Below the pieces are notes generated by a model. It had not been told where the DNA came from and searched no databases. It saw nothing but the letters and a program-made list of their open reading frames with translations. Positions 12,447-22,224 of a stretch of 64,000 bases of DNA are shown in pieces. The stretch is from assembly GCF_900104725.1 (NCBI RefSeq), contig NZ_LT629758.1, positions 8,766,001 to 8,830,000 on the forward strand, given 5' to 3'. Source of the stretch: Actinoplanes derwentensis (GTDB lineage: Bacteria; Actinomycetota; Actinomycetes; Mycobacteriales; Micromonosporaceae). A program made the translations under genes and the position numbers. Every line of letters begins with the position of its first letter. Within the stretch, counting starts at the first letter, position 1.

Positions 12447-14957
12447 ATGATCGCCATGCTGTTGCTGGCGGGTGCCTTGGGCGCTGTCCCCGCACCGGCC
12501 GCGCTGGCGTGGGCGATCGGAGCGGCCGGCCTGTGCGCGGGCGCCCTCCTGATCCGTGCCGCGCTGGCGATCCACCGGGCCGAGCAGACCTTCGCGGCGT
12601 GCCGGGGCACCGGATTCGTCGGGCTGGGCGCGCTGGCCACCGGCCTGACCGGCCTGGTTCCGTGGCTGCTGCCGGACCACCGGATCACCGGGCTCACCGT
12701 GGGGCTGGCGGTGATCGCGGTCTGCCAGGTGGTGGGCACGTCGTTGCTGCCCGGGGCGGCGCGCGGCTGGGCGGTCCGGCTGCGCCGGGCGTACGACGGT
12801 GTGGGTCTCGGGGTGAGTCTGGGTTTTGCCATCTATCTGGTCCCGGCGGCGGCGGACCGTCCGGACGTGGTGCCGGCGCTGCTGATCACCGCGGGCGGGG
12901 TGGCGATCGTGACGGTGATGGTGCTGCGGCAGCGACCCCGGCCGTACGCCGCGCTGTGGTGTGGTTCCGGGTCGGCGGTGATCCTGTTGTCGCTGACCGG
13001 GCTGGTGCTGGAACCGTCCGGTCCGCTGGCGATGCTGGCCGGCCTAGGGGTGGTGGCCGGCCTGACCGTCTCGGCCGCCGGTGGCTCGCGCCGGGATCTG
13101 GCGCCGCCGGTGCTGGAGCCGCGGCATCCGGATCAGTACCTGGCGAGCTATCCACTGCTGGCGGTGCCGGCCGCGGTCGGGGTGATCGCCGCGATCTGGC
13201 ATCTGCTGACCGTCCGGGCCTTCGGCACCGAGGCGGTCCTGTTCGGCCTGCTGATGGTCAGTGTGCTGGTGACCAGGGAACTGCTGGTGGTCCGGGACAT
13301 CCGCCGGTACGCGAGCCGGTTGCGGGTCGCCGAGGCGCATTTCCGGTCGCTGGTCGCGGGCGCCACCGATCTGACCCTGGTACTGGACGAGAGCCTCGTC
13401 GTGCGCTGGCAGTCGCCGGCCGCGGCCCGCCTGTTCGGGCTGCGGGACGAGCAGGTGCTGGGCCGGGAGTTCCGGGAGCTGATCCACCCGGAGGACGCCC
13501 CGGACGCTGCGGCGGTGATCGGTTCGGTGCTGGCCGGTGAGCCGGAGGGCGGGCCGCCGGTGCTGCTCAGCGCCCGGTTACGGGACGGCGCCCGGCTCTG
13601 GCGGGAGACCGAGTCGACAATCGCGGACCAGCGGTCGGTCCCCGAGGTGGCGGCACTCGTGGTGCACGTGCGCGACGTCGGGGAGCGGCGCCATTTGGAG
13701 CGCACTCTGCACAAACTCTCCTTCCTGGACCAGCTGACCGGGCTGGCGAACCGTCGGGCGCTGATGCGGGACCTGCTGGCCATGCGCCGGCGGGCCGGTC
13801 AGCGCGGAACGCTGCTGGTCATCGACCTGCAAGGGCTGGCCGAGATCAACGACAGCCGGGGCCGGGAGATCGGCGACGCGGTGCTGATCGAGGTGGCGCG
13901 CCGGCTGCGTGCGCTGGTCGGTGAGGGGGACATGGCGGGCCGGCTCGGCGGGGACGAGTTCGCGGTGCTGACCGGCGAGTCGGCGGTTCCGGCATACGCC
14001 CTGGCCAGCCGGATCGTGACCGCCCTGGGCGAGCCCTACGCACTGCCCGGCGCGACCGTCGACCTGCACACCAATGTGGGCCTGGCCGAACTGGCCGGTG
14101 CCGCCGACTCCGACGAGGTGCTGCGGTTCGCCGACCTGGCCCGGCAGCGGGCCCGTCAACTGGGCCGGGACCGGGTCGAGTGGTACGACCAGGACGTCGA
14201 GATCCAGCTGCACCGCCGGATGGAGCTGGAACAGCAACTGCTCGGCGCGGCCGACCGCGGCGAGCTGGACCTGGTCTTCCAGCCGGTGTCGGGGCTGGCC
14301 GACGCCCGGCCGGCCGGGGTCGAGGCGCTGCTGCGCTGGCGGCATCCGCAGCTCGGCACGATCATGCCGGCCGAGGTCCTGCCGATCGCGGCGGCGCTCG
14401 GGATCACCGCCGAACTCGACGAGTGGGTCCTCGACGAGGGCTGCCGCATCCTGACCGCCTGGGCCGGTGACGAGGTCTGGCTGTCGGTCAACATCGGCCC
14501 GCGGGAGCTGCTGACCGCCCGTTTCCCGGAGCGGGTCGCGGCCATCCTGGGCCGGCACGGGCTGGCCCCGGACCGGCTGATCGTCGAGGTGGCCGAGACC
14601 TGGATCGCCGAGGACGTGCCGGGCATCGTGGCGGCCCTGGCCGGGCTGCGGAATCTCGGGGTCCGGGCGGCGCTCGACGACTTCGGCGCGGGCCAGACCT
14701 CGCTGTCACATCTGCGGCGGCTGCCGGTGGACATGCTGAAGCTGAGCCCGTCGCTGGTGGGCAACACGTCAGTGGTCGAAGTGGTGGTCAGTCTCGGTCG
14801 CCGGCTCGGGATGGACATCGTTGCCAAGGGCCTGGAGACGGCTGGGCAGTCGGAGGCGGCGCTGAAGGCGGGCTGCCGGTTCGGCCAGGGTTTCGCGCTG
14901 GGACGTCCCGGTCCGGCCGAACGGGTCGAGGCCTACCTGGAGAGTCACAGGTCCTGA
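12447..14957 (+). CDS. membrane PAS-GGDEF-EAL protein with degenerate EAL domain (second of three)
   Basis: An 836-residue protein: about 290 residues of multiple transmembrane helices, a PAS domain (about 297-410), then GGDEF and EAL domains. The GGDEF signature near residue 501 is intact, but the preceding metal/GTP region is altered (IDLQGL ... NDSRGREIGD lacks the usual DLD-F and GH). The EAL domain keeps EALLRW (about 626) and DDFGAGQTS. However, the TES-like position reads AETW, the KID motif reads KLS, and the AEGVE motif reads AKGLE (about 793), which replaces the glutamate known as the catalytic base. Phosphodiesterase activity is therefore unlikely. Its 3' end overlaps the convergent LacI gene by 13 nt. 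Confidence 0.88.
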   Translation: MIAMLLLAGALGAVPAPAALAWAIGAAGLCAGALLIRAALAIHRAEQTFAACRGTGFVGLGALATGLTGLVPWLLPDHRITGLTVGLAVIAVCQVVGTSLLPGAARGWAVRLRRAYDGVGLGVSLGFAIYLVPAAADRPDVVPALLITAGGVAIVTVMVLRQRPRPYAALWCGSGSAVILLSLTGLVLEPSGPLAMLAGLGVVAGLTVSAAGGSRRDLAPPVLEPRHPDQYLASYPLLAVPAAVGVIAAIWHLLTVRAFGTEAVLFGLLMVSVLVTRELLVVRDIRRYASRLRVAEAHFRSLVAGATDLTLVLDESLVVRWQSPAAARLFGLRDEQVLGREFRELIHPEDAPDAAAVIGSVLAGEPEGGPPVLLSARLRDGARLWRETESTIADQRSVPEVAALVVHVRDVGERRHLERTLHKLSFLDQLTGLANRRALMRDLLAMRRRAGQRGTLLVIDLQGLAEINDSRGREIGDAVLIEVARRLRALVGEGDMAGRLGGDEFAVLTGESAVPAYALASRIVTALGEPYALPGATVDLHTNVGLAELAGAADSDEVLRFADLARQRARQLGRDRVEWYDQDVEIQLHRRMELEQQLLGAADRGELDLVFQPVSGLADARPAGVEALLRWRHPQLGTIMPAEVLPIAAALGITAELDEWVLDEGCRILTAWAGDEVWLSVNIGPRELLTARFPERVAAILGRHGLAPDRLIVEVAETWIAEDVPGIVAALAGLRNLGVRAALDDFGAGQTSLSHLRRLPVDMLKLSPSLVGNTSVVEVVVSLGRRLGMDIVAKGLETAGQSEAALKAGCRFGQGFALGRPGPAERVEAYLESHRS

Positions 14958-15967
14958 CGGGGTGGCGCGGTGCTGCCGCGCGGGGTGAGATGCACCCGGC
15001 CGGCCTCCACGTTGCCCACTTTCTGCCCGTCGATGGCGGCCAGCAGCTCCCGCGCGGCCTGTGCGCCGTAGGCCGAGATGTCCCGGCTCAGCGCGGTGAG
15101 CGGCGGGTGCACGAGGCTGCACAGCGGGGAGTCGTCCCAGGCCACGATGGAGAGGTCACCCGGGACGGACAGGCCCATCTCCTGGGCCACGGCCAGGCCG
15201 GCGACCGCCATCACGTCGTTGTCGTAGATGATCGCGGTGGGCCGGTCGCCGCCGATCAGCAGGCGCCGGGTGGCCCGGCTGCCCTCCTCGCCGGTGTAGT
15301 CGGCCGGGATGGTGAGCGCGTGGTCCAGCCCGAGTGAGGCGCAGACCGCTTCGAAGGCCTTCGTCCGGTTCTGAGTGTGCAGCAGGTCGGCGTTGCCGCT
15401 GACCCGGGCGATCCGGTGATGACCGAGAGCGACCAGGTAACGGACCGCCTCGGTGATCGCGCCGGCGTCGTCGGACCAGATCTGCGCGATCGACCCGGTG
15501 TCGCCGGGGCCACCGATCACCACGGCCGGAAGCTGGAGCTGCTGGAGGACCGGGATGCGGACGTCGCCCTCCCGGATGTCGGTGACGATCACCCCGTCGA
15601 TGCGGCGCTCGCCCCACCAGCGGCGGTAGACCTCGATCTCCTGCTCGGGAGTGGCCACCACCTGGAGGGTCAGCGCGTACGACCGGGCGCCCAGCTCGGC
15701 CTCGAAACCGCTGATCAGGCCCATGAACCAGGGCTCGATGCCGAGGATCCGGGCGGGCCGGCAGAGGGTCAGGCCGATGGCCTGGGCCCGGGCGCCGGAC
15801 AGGGCACGGGCCGCGCTGTTGGCGCTGAACCCGATCTCCTGAGCGATCGACAGGATGCGTTTACGGGTCGCCTCGGAGACGCCGGGCTGGCCGTTTAGGG
15901 CGTATGACACGGCGCCCTTGGACACGCCCGCCCGCCGTGCGATGTCGGCGATCGTGGGCCGTTTCAC
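14945..15967 (-). CDS. LacI-family transcriptional regulator
   Basis: 340 residues. The N-terminal LacI helix-turn-helix (TIADIARRAGVSKGAVSYAL, then the hinge ANSAARALSG) is followed by a periplasmic-binding-protein-like effector domain. It is divergent from the sugar ABC importer genes at 16231 and so is most likely their local sugar-responsive repressor. A candidate operator lies in the shared intergenic region at 16051-16064. The inducer cannot be read from the sequence. Confidence 0.93.
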   Translation of the reverse strand: MKRPTIADIARRAGVSKGAVSYALNGQPGVSEATRKRILSIAQEIGFSANSAARALSGARAQAIGLTLCRPARILGIEPWFMGLISGFEAELGARSYALTLQVVATPEQEIEVYRRWWGERRIDGVIVTDIREGDVRIPVLQQLQLPAVVIGGPGDTGSIAQIWSDDAGAITEAVRYLVALGHHRIARVSGNADLLHTQNRTKAFEAVCASLGLDHALTIPADYTGEEGSRATRRLLIGGDRPTAIIYDNDVMAVAGLAVAQEMGLSVPGDLSIVAWDDSPLCSLVHPPLTALSRDISAYGAQAARELLAAIDGQKVGNVEAGRVHLTPRGSTAPPRQDL

Positions 15968-16050
15968 TCATGTCTCCTCTGTCCCCACTGCCGCCGAGCT
16001 TATCGGGCGCTGGGTGCTGCCTGCCGGACTCCCCGGGTGCGGTATCACCG

Positions 16051-16064
16051 CTTGATCGGTTAAG
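16051..16064. promoter_or_regulatory. candidate LacI-family operator
   Basis: An imperfect 14-bp palindrome with a central CG, CTTGATCGGTTAAG (10 of 14 positions symmetric), has the layout typical of LacI-family operators. It lies between the divergent regulator and transporter genes, about 100 nt upstream of the predicted importer promoter. Assignment is inference. Confidence 0.4.
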
Positions 16065-16149
16065 TGTTACGGCACACATCGAAGCATGTAAACCCACTGT
16101 CCGAAAAATCCGGCTTGGGTAGGACTGGGAGCGCGCCCGTAACCTGCTA

Positions 16150-16178
16150 TTGACACCGATGAAAGCCAGGCTTACGGT
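16150..16178 (+). promoter_or_regulatory. predicted promoter of the sugar importer operon
   Basis: TTGACA at 16150-16155, a 17-nt spacer and TACGGT at 16173-16178 match a vegetative-sigma promoter. The solute-binding-protein start follows 53 nt downstream behind a clear GGAGGA ribosome binding site at 16219-16224. Confidence 0.6.
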
Positions 16179-16230
16179 CTCCCCAACTTACCCGGTTCAG
16201 TGATGTGGATCTCCTTGCGGAGGAAATGAC

Positions 16231-17517
16231 ATGGAATTTTCCGGACGCCGCGCCCTGCGCGTGGGCGCCGCCGGCCTGGTTGCCGCCCTGGCGATCACCG
16301 GTTGTAGCGGTCAGGCCCTGGAGGGCAACAAGGACTCCGGTGGCACCGCCGCCGACGTCACCCTGAAGGTCAACTTCTGGGGCGACATGGGCCTGGACGC
16401 CCTCAAGACCAAGTACGAGGCCGCCAACCCCGGCGTCAAGATCGTCCTGAACTCGGGCGAGTACAACGCCCAGCACGAGGACCTGCAGAAGAAGCTGGTC
16501 GCGGGCTCCGGCGCGCCTGACATCTCGGCGGTCGACGAGGGCTTCATCGTTCAGTTCCGCAGTCAGGCCGACCAGTTCGTCAACCTGACCGAGAAGGGCG
16601 CCGGCTCGTACGAGGCCAAGTACCTGCCCTGGAAGTGGAAGGCGTCGCAGTCCGCCGACGGCAAGCAGATCGGCCTCGGCACCGACGTCGGCGGTCTGGC
16701 CATGTGCTACCGCACCGACCTGTTCAAGGCGGCCGGCCTGCCCACCGACCGGGAAGAGGTCTCCAAGCTCTGGTCGACGTGGGACCAGTTCATCGAGACC
16801 GGCAAGACCTACACGTCGAAGACCAAGAAGAAGTTCGTCGACTCCGCCACGAACCTCTTCAACCCGGTGCTCTCGCAGGCGCCGGTGGGCTTCTACAACG
16901 AGCAGGAACAGCTCCAGATGGACGGCGGCCCGAAGGCCGGCTTCGACATCGCGATGAAGGCGATCGACGCGGGCATCTCCGCCAACCTGGCCAGCTTCCA
17001 GCCGAACTGGGACCAGGGCTTCAAGAAGGACCAGTTCGCCGTCCTCGCCTGCCCGGCGTGGATGCTCGGCCACATCCAGACCACCGCCCCCGACCAGAAG
17101 GGCAAGTGGGACATCGCCACCATTCCCGGCGGCGGCGGTAACTGGGGCGGCTCCTGGTGGACCGTGCCGAAGCAGGGCAAGAACGTCGACGCCGCCTACA
17201 AGTTCGTCGAGTGGCTGGTCCAGCCGGAGCAGCAGATCGAGGTCTTCAAGACGGTCGGCAACCTGCCGTCGCAGCCGGAGCTCTACAAGGACCCGGCCGT
17301 CCTGGACTACAAGAAGGAATTCTTCACCAACGCCCCGACCGGCCAGATCTTCGCCTCCACCGCCGAGGGCCTGAAGCCGCAGTACCTGGGCAAGAAGAAC
17401 GGCCCGACCCGGGTCGCCGTCGAGAACGTGATCAACCGTGTCGGCCAGGGCAAGCTGAAGTCCGCCGACGCCTGGGCCGAGGCTGTCAAGGAAGCCGAGA
17501 AGGCCGCGAGCTCCTGA
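16231..17517 (+). CDS. sugar ABC transporter solute-binding lipoprotein
   Basis: 428 residues. The signal peptide has lipobox ITGC, and the rest is a family-1 extracellular solute-binding fold (LKVNFWGDMGLDALKTKYEA near the start, typical of maltose or oligosaccharide binders). It delivers substrate to the two permeases encoded directly downstream. No ATPase gene is adjacent, so a shared MsiK-type ATPase elsewhere, as in streptomycetes, is the likely partner (inference). Confidence 0.92.
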   Translation: MEFSGRRALRVGAAGLVAALAITGCSGQALEGNKDSGGTAADVTLKVNFWGDMGLDALKTKYEAANPGVKIVLNSGEYNAQHEDLQKKLVAGSGAPDISAVDEGFIVQFRSQADQFVNLTEKGAGSYEAKYLPWKWKASQSADGKQIGLGTDVGGLAMCYRTDLFKAAGLPTDREEVSKLWSTWDQFIETGKTYTSKTKKKFVDSATNLFNPVLSQAPVGFYNEQEQLQMDGGPKAGFDIAMKAIDAGISANLASFQPNWDQGFKKDQFAVLACPAWMLGHIQTTAPDQKGKWDIATIPGGGGNWGGSWWTVPKQGKNVDAAYKFVEWLVQPEQQIEVFKTVGNLPSQPELYKDPAVLDYKKEFFTNAPTGQIFASTAEGLKPQYLGKKNGPTRVAVENVINRVGQGKLKSADAWAEAVKEAEKAASS

Positions 17518-17583
17518 CCCATCCCGAAAAGAGCGGCGGGGCGGCGGTTGCCGTCCCGCCGTCCGGCCCTTAGGAGTACCCCC

Positions 17584-18564
17584 GTGGCCCTCACCGACGT
17601 ACGCGTCGCGCGCACCGAGGAGCCGAAACACGCGCCGCCCAGCCGTGCGAAGTTCTGGCTCTACCGTTTCGACACCAAGACCGTGCCCTACCTGCTGATC
17701 GCGCCGTTCTTCGTGCTCTTCGCGATCTTCGGGCTGTTCCCGATCATCTTCAACGGCATCGTGGCCCTGCGCCACTGGCGGCTCGACGACCCGACACTGA
17801 CCGGCTGGGCCGGGGCGGAGAACTTCACCAAGCTGCTGGGCGACTCCGATTTCTGGGACGCCCTGATCAACACGTTCGGCATCTTCCTCCTCTCCACCGT
17901 TCCGCAGCTGCTGATCGCCCTGATCATCGCCAACCTGCTGAACCGCAAACTGCGCGGCGCGACCTTCTGGCGGATCGGCATCCTGCTGCCGTACGTCACG
18001 CCGGTCGCCGCCTCGACACTTGTCTTCGCGATCTTCTTCAGCCGCGACTACGGCATGGCCAACTGGCTGCTGTCGCTCGTCGGATTCGGCCAGGAGCAGC
18101 CGCTCGACTGGCGCGCCTCGACCTGGAGCAGCTGGATCGCCATCGCCACCATGGTCAACTGGAAGTGGATCGGCTACAACGCGCTGCTCTACCTCTCCGC
18201 GATGCAGGCCATCCCGAAGGACGTCTACGAGGCGGCGGCCGTCGACGGCGCCGGCCCGTGGAAGCAGCTCTGGCGCATCACCGTGCCGATGATCCAGCCG
18301 GTCGTGCTGTTCACCGTCATCCTCTCCACCATCGGCGGCCTGCAACTGTTCAGCGAGCCGATGCTGTTCGACGAGAACCCGGCCCTGGCCAACGGCGGTT
18401 ACGACCACCAGTACCGCACCATCGCGCAGCTCATCTACAAGGTCGGCTGGCGTGACCTCAACCTCGGATACGCGGCCGCCATGAGCTGGGCGCTGTTCCT
18501 GATCATCCTGGTCGTGGCCGCCGTCAACGCGCTCGCCACCCGGCGCCTGGGAGGCGGAAAATGA
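17584..18564 (+). CDS. sugar ABC transporter permease, MalF type
   Basis: 326 residues starting at GTG 17584 with AGGAG seven bases upstream. Six hydrophobic segments follow a cytoplasmic N-terminus. The EAA loop that docks the ATPase is visible as YEAAAVDGAGPWKQLWRITV. The stop overlaps the next permease start by 4 nt (ATGA), indicating translational coupling. Confidence 0.93.
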   Translation: MALTDVRVARTEEPKHAPPSRAKFWLYRFDTKTVPYLLIAPFFVLFAIFGLFPIIFNGIVALRHWRLDDPTLTGWAGAENFTKLLGDSDFWDALINTFGIFLLSTVPQLLIALIIANLLNRKLRGATFWRIGILLPYVTPVAASTLVFAIFFSRDYGMANWLLSLVGFGQEQPLDWRASTWSSWIAIATMVNWKWIGYNALLYLSAMQAIPKDVYEAAAVDGAGPWKQLWRITVPMIQPVVLFTVILSTIGGLQLFSEPMLFDENPALANGGYDHQYRTIAQLIYKVGWRDLNLGYAAAMSWALFLIILVVAAVNALATRRLGGGK

Positions 18565-19415
18565 GCACCCGCCTGTTGAGCCGCGCGCCCCAGGACACCC
18601 CTGGCACCTGGAAGTCCTACCTCGGGCTGACCGCGATCCTGCTGGTGTCGGCGTTCCCGGTCTACTGGATGTTCGTCATCGCGACGAGCACCGACGAAGC
18701 AGTGATGAGCTCGCCGCCGTCGGTGATCCCCGGTTCCAACCTCATGACGAACCTGTCCGAGGTCTTCGGGATGCAGGACGTCTACTTCACCGCATCACTG
18801 ATCAACAGCCTGATCGTGGCGGTCGCGGTGACCGTCTCGACGTTGTTCTTCTGCTCGCTGGCCGGCTTCGCCTTCGCGAAACTGCGTTTCAAGGGCAACA
18901 AGATCCTGATGTTCGTGGTGATCCTGACGCTGACCGTGCCCAACCAGCTCGGCGTCGTCGCGCTCTACATCCTGATGGGCAAGCTGGGCTGGAACGGACA
19001 GCTGCTAGCAGTCATCGCACCCGGCCTGGTCAGTGCGTTCGGCGTCTTCTACATGCGCCAGTTCATCGCGCACGCCATCCCCGACGAACTCGTCGAGGCC
19101 GCCCGCATCGACGGCGCCCTCACCCTGCGGATCTACTGGACCGTCATCGTCCCGGCGATCCGCCCCGCCCTCGCCGTTCTCGGCCTGCTCACCTTCGTCG
19201 CCACCTGGAACGACTTCCAGTGGCCGCTGATCACGCTGAACGGCACCGACTTCCCGACCTCGATGGTCGCCCTCTCCGACCTGGCCAGCGGCAACTACGT
19301 CGTCTACCGCCGGGTCCTGGCCGGCGCCTTCGTCGCTACCGTCCCGCTGGTGGTCCTGCTGCTCCTCGGCGGCCGCCAGCTGGTCCGCGGCATCATGGAG
19401 GGCGCCCTCAAGTAG
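18561..19415 (+). CDS. sugar ABC transporter permease, MalG type
   Basis: 284 residues with six transmembrane segments and the EAA-loop sequence VEAARIDGALTLRIYWTVIV. It forms the heterodimeric channel with the MalF-type protein encoded directly upstream. It is the last gene of the importer operon and is followed by a terminator hairpin. Confidence 0.93.
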   Translation: MSTRLLSRAPQDTPGTWKSYLGLTAILLVSAFPVYWMFVIATSTDEAVMSSPPSVIPGSNLMTNLSEVFGMQDVYFTASLINSLIVAVAVTVSTLFFCSLAGFAFAKLRFKGNKILMFVVILTLTVPNQLGVVALYILMGKLGWNGQLLAVIAPGLVSAFGVFYMRQFIAHAIPDELVEAARIDGALTLRIYWTVIVPAIRPALAVLGLLTFVATWNDFQWPLITLNGTDFPTSMVALSDLASGNYVVYRRVLAGAFVATVPLVVLLLLGGRQLVRGIMEGALK

Positions 19416-19430
19416 GGATCGTCTTCGGTC

Positions 19431-19466
19431 AAGGCCCGTCCGCCACTTCCGGCAGGCGGGCCTTTT
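19431..19466 (+). terminator. terminator after the sugar importer operon
   Basis: AAGGCCCG pairs perfectly with CGGGCCTT, with a mostly paired inner extension. TTTT follows on the plus strand. The next gene is convergent. Confidence 0.75.
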
Positions 19467-19500
19467 CCACCCCCTTGCCGGTACGTCCACCGCAGGCGAT

Positions 19501-20214
19501 TCAGCTGAACCGGTTCCACACACCGCGCAGCGCCGGCCAGGAATCGTCGATCGACGCGCAGTCGGTTTCCAGGCGCAGATCGGTCAACGAGCCGGCGTGG
19601 GTCCAGAACAGGCCACAGGTCTGTCCGGTGACGTACTCGAAGTAGGTCCCGGTCTTGCCGGTGGTCGTCCCGGTCTTCTGCCGTGGCGTCTCGGCGCCGG
19701 GTACCAGTGTCCGGCTCTTGCGGCTGGCCTGTTCCCGATAGTCACGGGTCCAGCCGAACTCCTTCGCTGTCCGGAAGGTCTCGAAGTAGAGCTGGAGGTC
19801 GCCGATCCGGCAGTTGATCGCCTCGGTCCGGCCGTTCTCCAGTTTCGGCCCGCCGTTGTCCTTGTCACTGACGCAGTTGCTGATCTCGGGCAGCCACGGT
19901 TCGGCGAGCACCGCCGCCTCGGTCCCGGTGAACCTGGCCGACTGATCCACCGGTGTCACCGCCGAGGCGGCAGCGGTGGGTGCGGCGGCCGGGCCCGCGG
20001 AATCCGCCGCCGGGTTTTCGGCCGCCGGGCTGATGACCGCCGCCGAGGAGGTCGCCGACGCCGAGCGCACCCCGATGGCGTAACCGCCCACCAGACCCGC
20101 CACGAGCAGCGCGGTCCCGGCAGCGGCCAGAACCCAGGTGCGCGGACCGGGAGCCGGAGCCGGGTCGTGGTTCTCCGGCGACAGTAGGAACGGCGGCGGC
20201 GAAGTCATGCTCAC
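19501..20214 (-). CDS. single-pass membrane protein of unknown function
   Basis: 237 residues beginning at GTG 20214 (an ATG two codons later is equally possible). A short cytoplasmic segment is followed by one transmembrane helix (about 27-50), an Ala/Pro/Thr-rich linker (about 52-95) and a compact extracytoplasmic domain with several cysteines (SNCVSD, INCRIGDL, QTCGLF, TDCASID) that could form disulfides. I do not recognise the family. It sits alone between the importer operon and ilvD. Confidence 0.72.
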   Translation of the reverse strand: MSMTSPPPFLLSPENHDPAPAPGPRTWVLAAAGTALLVAGLVGGYAIGVRSASATSSAAVISPAAENPAADSAGPAAAPTAAASAVTPVDQSARFTGTEAAVLAEPWLPEISNCVSDKDNGGPKLENGRTEAINCRIGDLQLYFETFRTAKEFGWTRDYREQASRKSRTLVPGAETPRQKTGTTTGKTGTYFEYVTGQTCGLFWTHAGSLTDLRLETDCASIDDSWPALRGVWNRFS

Positions 20215-20301
20215 GATCGAACCATTCCGGTATTACGACCGGCGTGCCGAGTGCGGCGCGGTGCCGAGCCGGAGTGGATCACACCCCGGCTCGGCACCGG
20301 G

Positions 20302-22149
20302 TCACTCGGGGACTCGGCGGTAAGCGCCGTCGGACGCGGCGGTGGCCATCGAGGCGTAGGCGCGCAAAGCGGCCGACACCGGGCGCTGGCGGTCGACGGG
20401 TGTGTACGGCTTGGGTCGCCGCTCCTGCTCGTGCCGGCGCCGGGCCAGTTCGTCGTCGTGCACGTTCAGGGTGATGCTGCGGCCGGGGATGTCGATGGTG
20501 ATCTCGTCACCGGTCTCGACCAGGGCGATCAGCCCGCCGCCGGCCGCCTCGGGGGAGACATGGCCGATGGACAGGCCGGACGTCCCGCCGGAGAAGCGGC
20601 CGTCGGTGATCAGCGCGCACGCCTTGCCGAGTCCGCGCCCCTTCAGGAACGACGTCGGGTAGAGCATCTCCTGCATGCCGGGCCCACCGCGTGGCCCTTC
20701 GTACCGGATGATCACGACGTCGCCCTCGACGACCTGCTTGCCGAGGATGCCGGTGACCGCGTCGTCCTGCGACTCGTAGACCCGGGCCGGGCCGGTGAAC
20801 TTCCAGATCGACTCGTCGACACCGGCGGTTTTGACGACGCAGCCGTCCGGAGCGAGGTTGCCGAACAGGATGGCCAGACCGCCGTCGACCGTGTACGCGT
20901 GCTCCACCGACCGGATGCAGCCGCCCTCGGCGTCGGTGTCGAGCGTGGCCCAGCGGTTCTGGGTGCTGAACGCCTGGGTGGTGCGCACCCCGCCGGGAGC
21001 GGCGTGGAACAGCTCCAGTGCCGCATCGGACGGCGCGTCGGCCCGGATGTCCCACTTGCCGAGCCAGGACGACAGGTCGGGTGCGTGGATGGCCCGGACG
21101 TTCTCCTTCAGCGCGCCACCACGCTGCAGCTCACCCATCAGGGCGGGGATGCCGCCGGCCCGGTGCACGTCCTCCATGTGGTACTTCGGGCTGTTCGGCG
21201 CGACCTTCGCCAGGCACGGCACCCGGCGCGAGATCTCGTCGATGTCGGAGACGCTGAAGTCCAGCTCGGCCTCGCGGGCCGCGGCCAGCAGGTGCAGGAT
21301 CGTGTTGGTGGAGCCGCCCATCGCCACGTCCAGGGCGACCGCGTTCTCGAAGGCGTCCCGGTTGGCGATCGAGCGCGGCAGCACCGACTCGTCGTCCTTC
21401 TCGTAATAGTCCTTGGCGATCTCCACGATCAGCCGCCCGGCCTCCTCGAACAGGGCCTTGCGGGAGACGTGGGTGGCCAGTGTCGAGCCGTTGCCGGGCA
21501 GCGCCAGGCCGATCGCCTCGGTCAGGCAGTTCATCGAGTTGGCGGTGAACATGCCGGAGCAGGAGCCACACGTCGGGCAGGCGGACCGCTCGATGGTGTC
21601 CAGCTGCTGGTCGGTGACGTTGTCGTTGGCGGCGGCGCTCATCGCGTCGACCAGGTCGAGCTTCTCGTGGACGATGCCCTCGATGGCGACCGTCTTGCCG
21701 GCCTCCATCGGGCCGCCGGAGACGAACACGGTCGGGATGTTGAGCCGCAGCGCGGCGATCAGCATGCCGGGAGTGATCTTGTCGCAGTTCGAGATGCAGA
21801 CCAGGGCGTCGGCGCAGTGGGCGTTGACCATGTATTCGACGGCGTCGGCGATCAGCTCCCGGCTGGGCAGGGAGTAGAGCATGCCACCGTGGCCCATGGC
21901 GATGCCGTCGTCGACGGCGATGGTGTTGAACTCGCGCCCGATCCCACCGGCCTCGAAGATCGAGTCGGCGACGAGGCCACCCATGTCCTTGAGGTGCACA
22001 TGCCCGGGTACGAACTGGGTGTAACTGTTGGCGATGGCGACGATCGGCTTGCCGAAGTCGGAGTCGGTCATGCCGGTGGCGCGCCACAGGGCGCGCGCGC
22101 CGGCCATCGTCCGGCCGTGTGTTGAGGTCCGGGAGCGCAGCTCAGGCAT
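20302..22149 (-). CDS. ilvD: dihydroxy-acid dehydratase
   Basis: Iron-sulfur enzyme that dehydrates 2,3-dihydroxy-isovalerate and 2,3-dihydroxy-3-methylvalerate, the third shared step to Val, Ile and Leu. 615 residues from ATG 22149, starting [20 protein letters not shown]; an ATG at 22158 is also possible. The cluster-binding cysteines are visible in CISNCDK and [11 protein letters not shown], and the C-terminal [20 protein letters not shown] signature is intact. It is divergent from the third GGDEF-EAL gene. Confidence 0.97.
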   Translation of the reverse strand: MPELRSRTSTHGRTMAGARALWRATGMTDSDFGKPIVAIANSYTQFVPGHVHLKDMGGLVADSIFEAGGIGREFNTIAVDDGIAMGHGGMLYSLPSRELIADAVEYMVNAHCADALVCISNCDKITPGMLIAALRLNIPTVFVSGGPMEAGKTVAIEGIVHEKLDLVDAMSAAANDNVTDQQLDTIERSACPTCGSCSGMFTANSMNCLTEAIGLALPGNGSTLATHVSRKALFEEAGRLIVEIAKDYYEKDDESVLPRSIANRDAFENAVALDVAMGGSTNTILHLLAAAREAELDFSVSDIDEISRRVPCLAKVAPNSPKYHMEDVHRAGGIPALMGELQRGGALKENVRAIHAPDLSSWLGKWDIRADAPSDAALELFHAAPGGVRTTQAFSTQNRWATLDTDAEGGCIRSVEHAYTVDGGLAILFGNLAPDGCVVKTAGVDESIWKFTGPARVYESQDDAVTGILGKQVVEGDVVIIRYEGPRGGPGMQEMLYPTSFLKGRGLGKACALITDGRFSGGTSGLSIGHVSPEAAGGGLIALVETGDEITIDIPGRSITLNVHDDELARRRHEQERRPKPYTPVDRQRPVSAALRAYASMATAASDGAYRRVPE

Positions 22150-22224
22150 GCCACCCATAGTGCCACTGCGCAGGCCCCACCCCGTGCTCGACGTCCACAG
22201 CTCGGGACACATGGGGTGTCGTAA

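Noticed and set aside
16147..18408. Very long open frame (753 codons) antisense to the sugar importer genes
   Set aside because: Typical shadow frame of GC-rich coding DNA: it mirrors real genes on the plus strand, has Arg/Gly/Val-rich composition and no domain or ribosome binding site.
20251..22125. 624-codon open frame antisense to ilvD
   Set aside because: Same cause; ilvD is unambiguous on the other strand.
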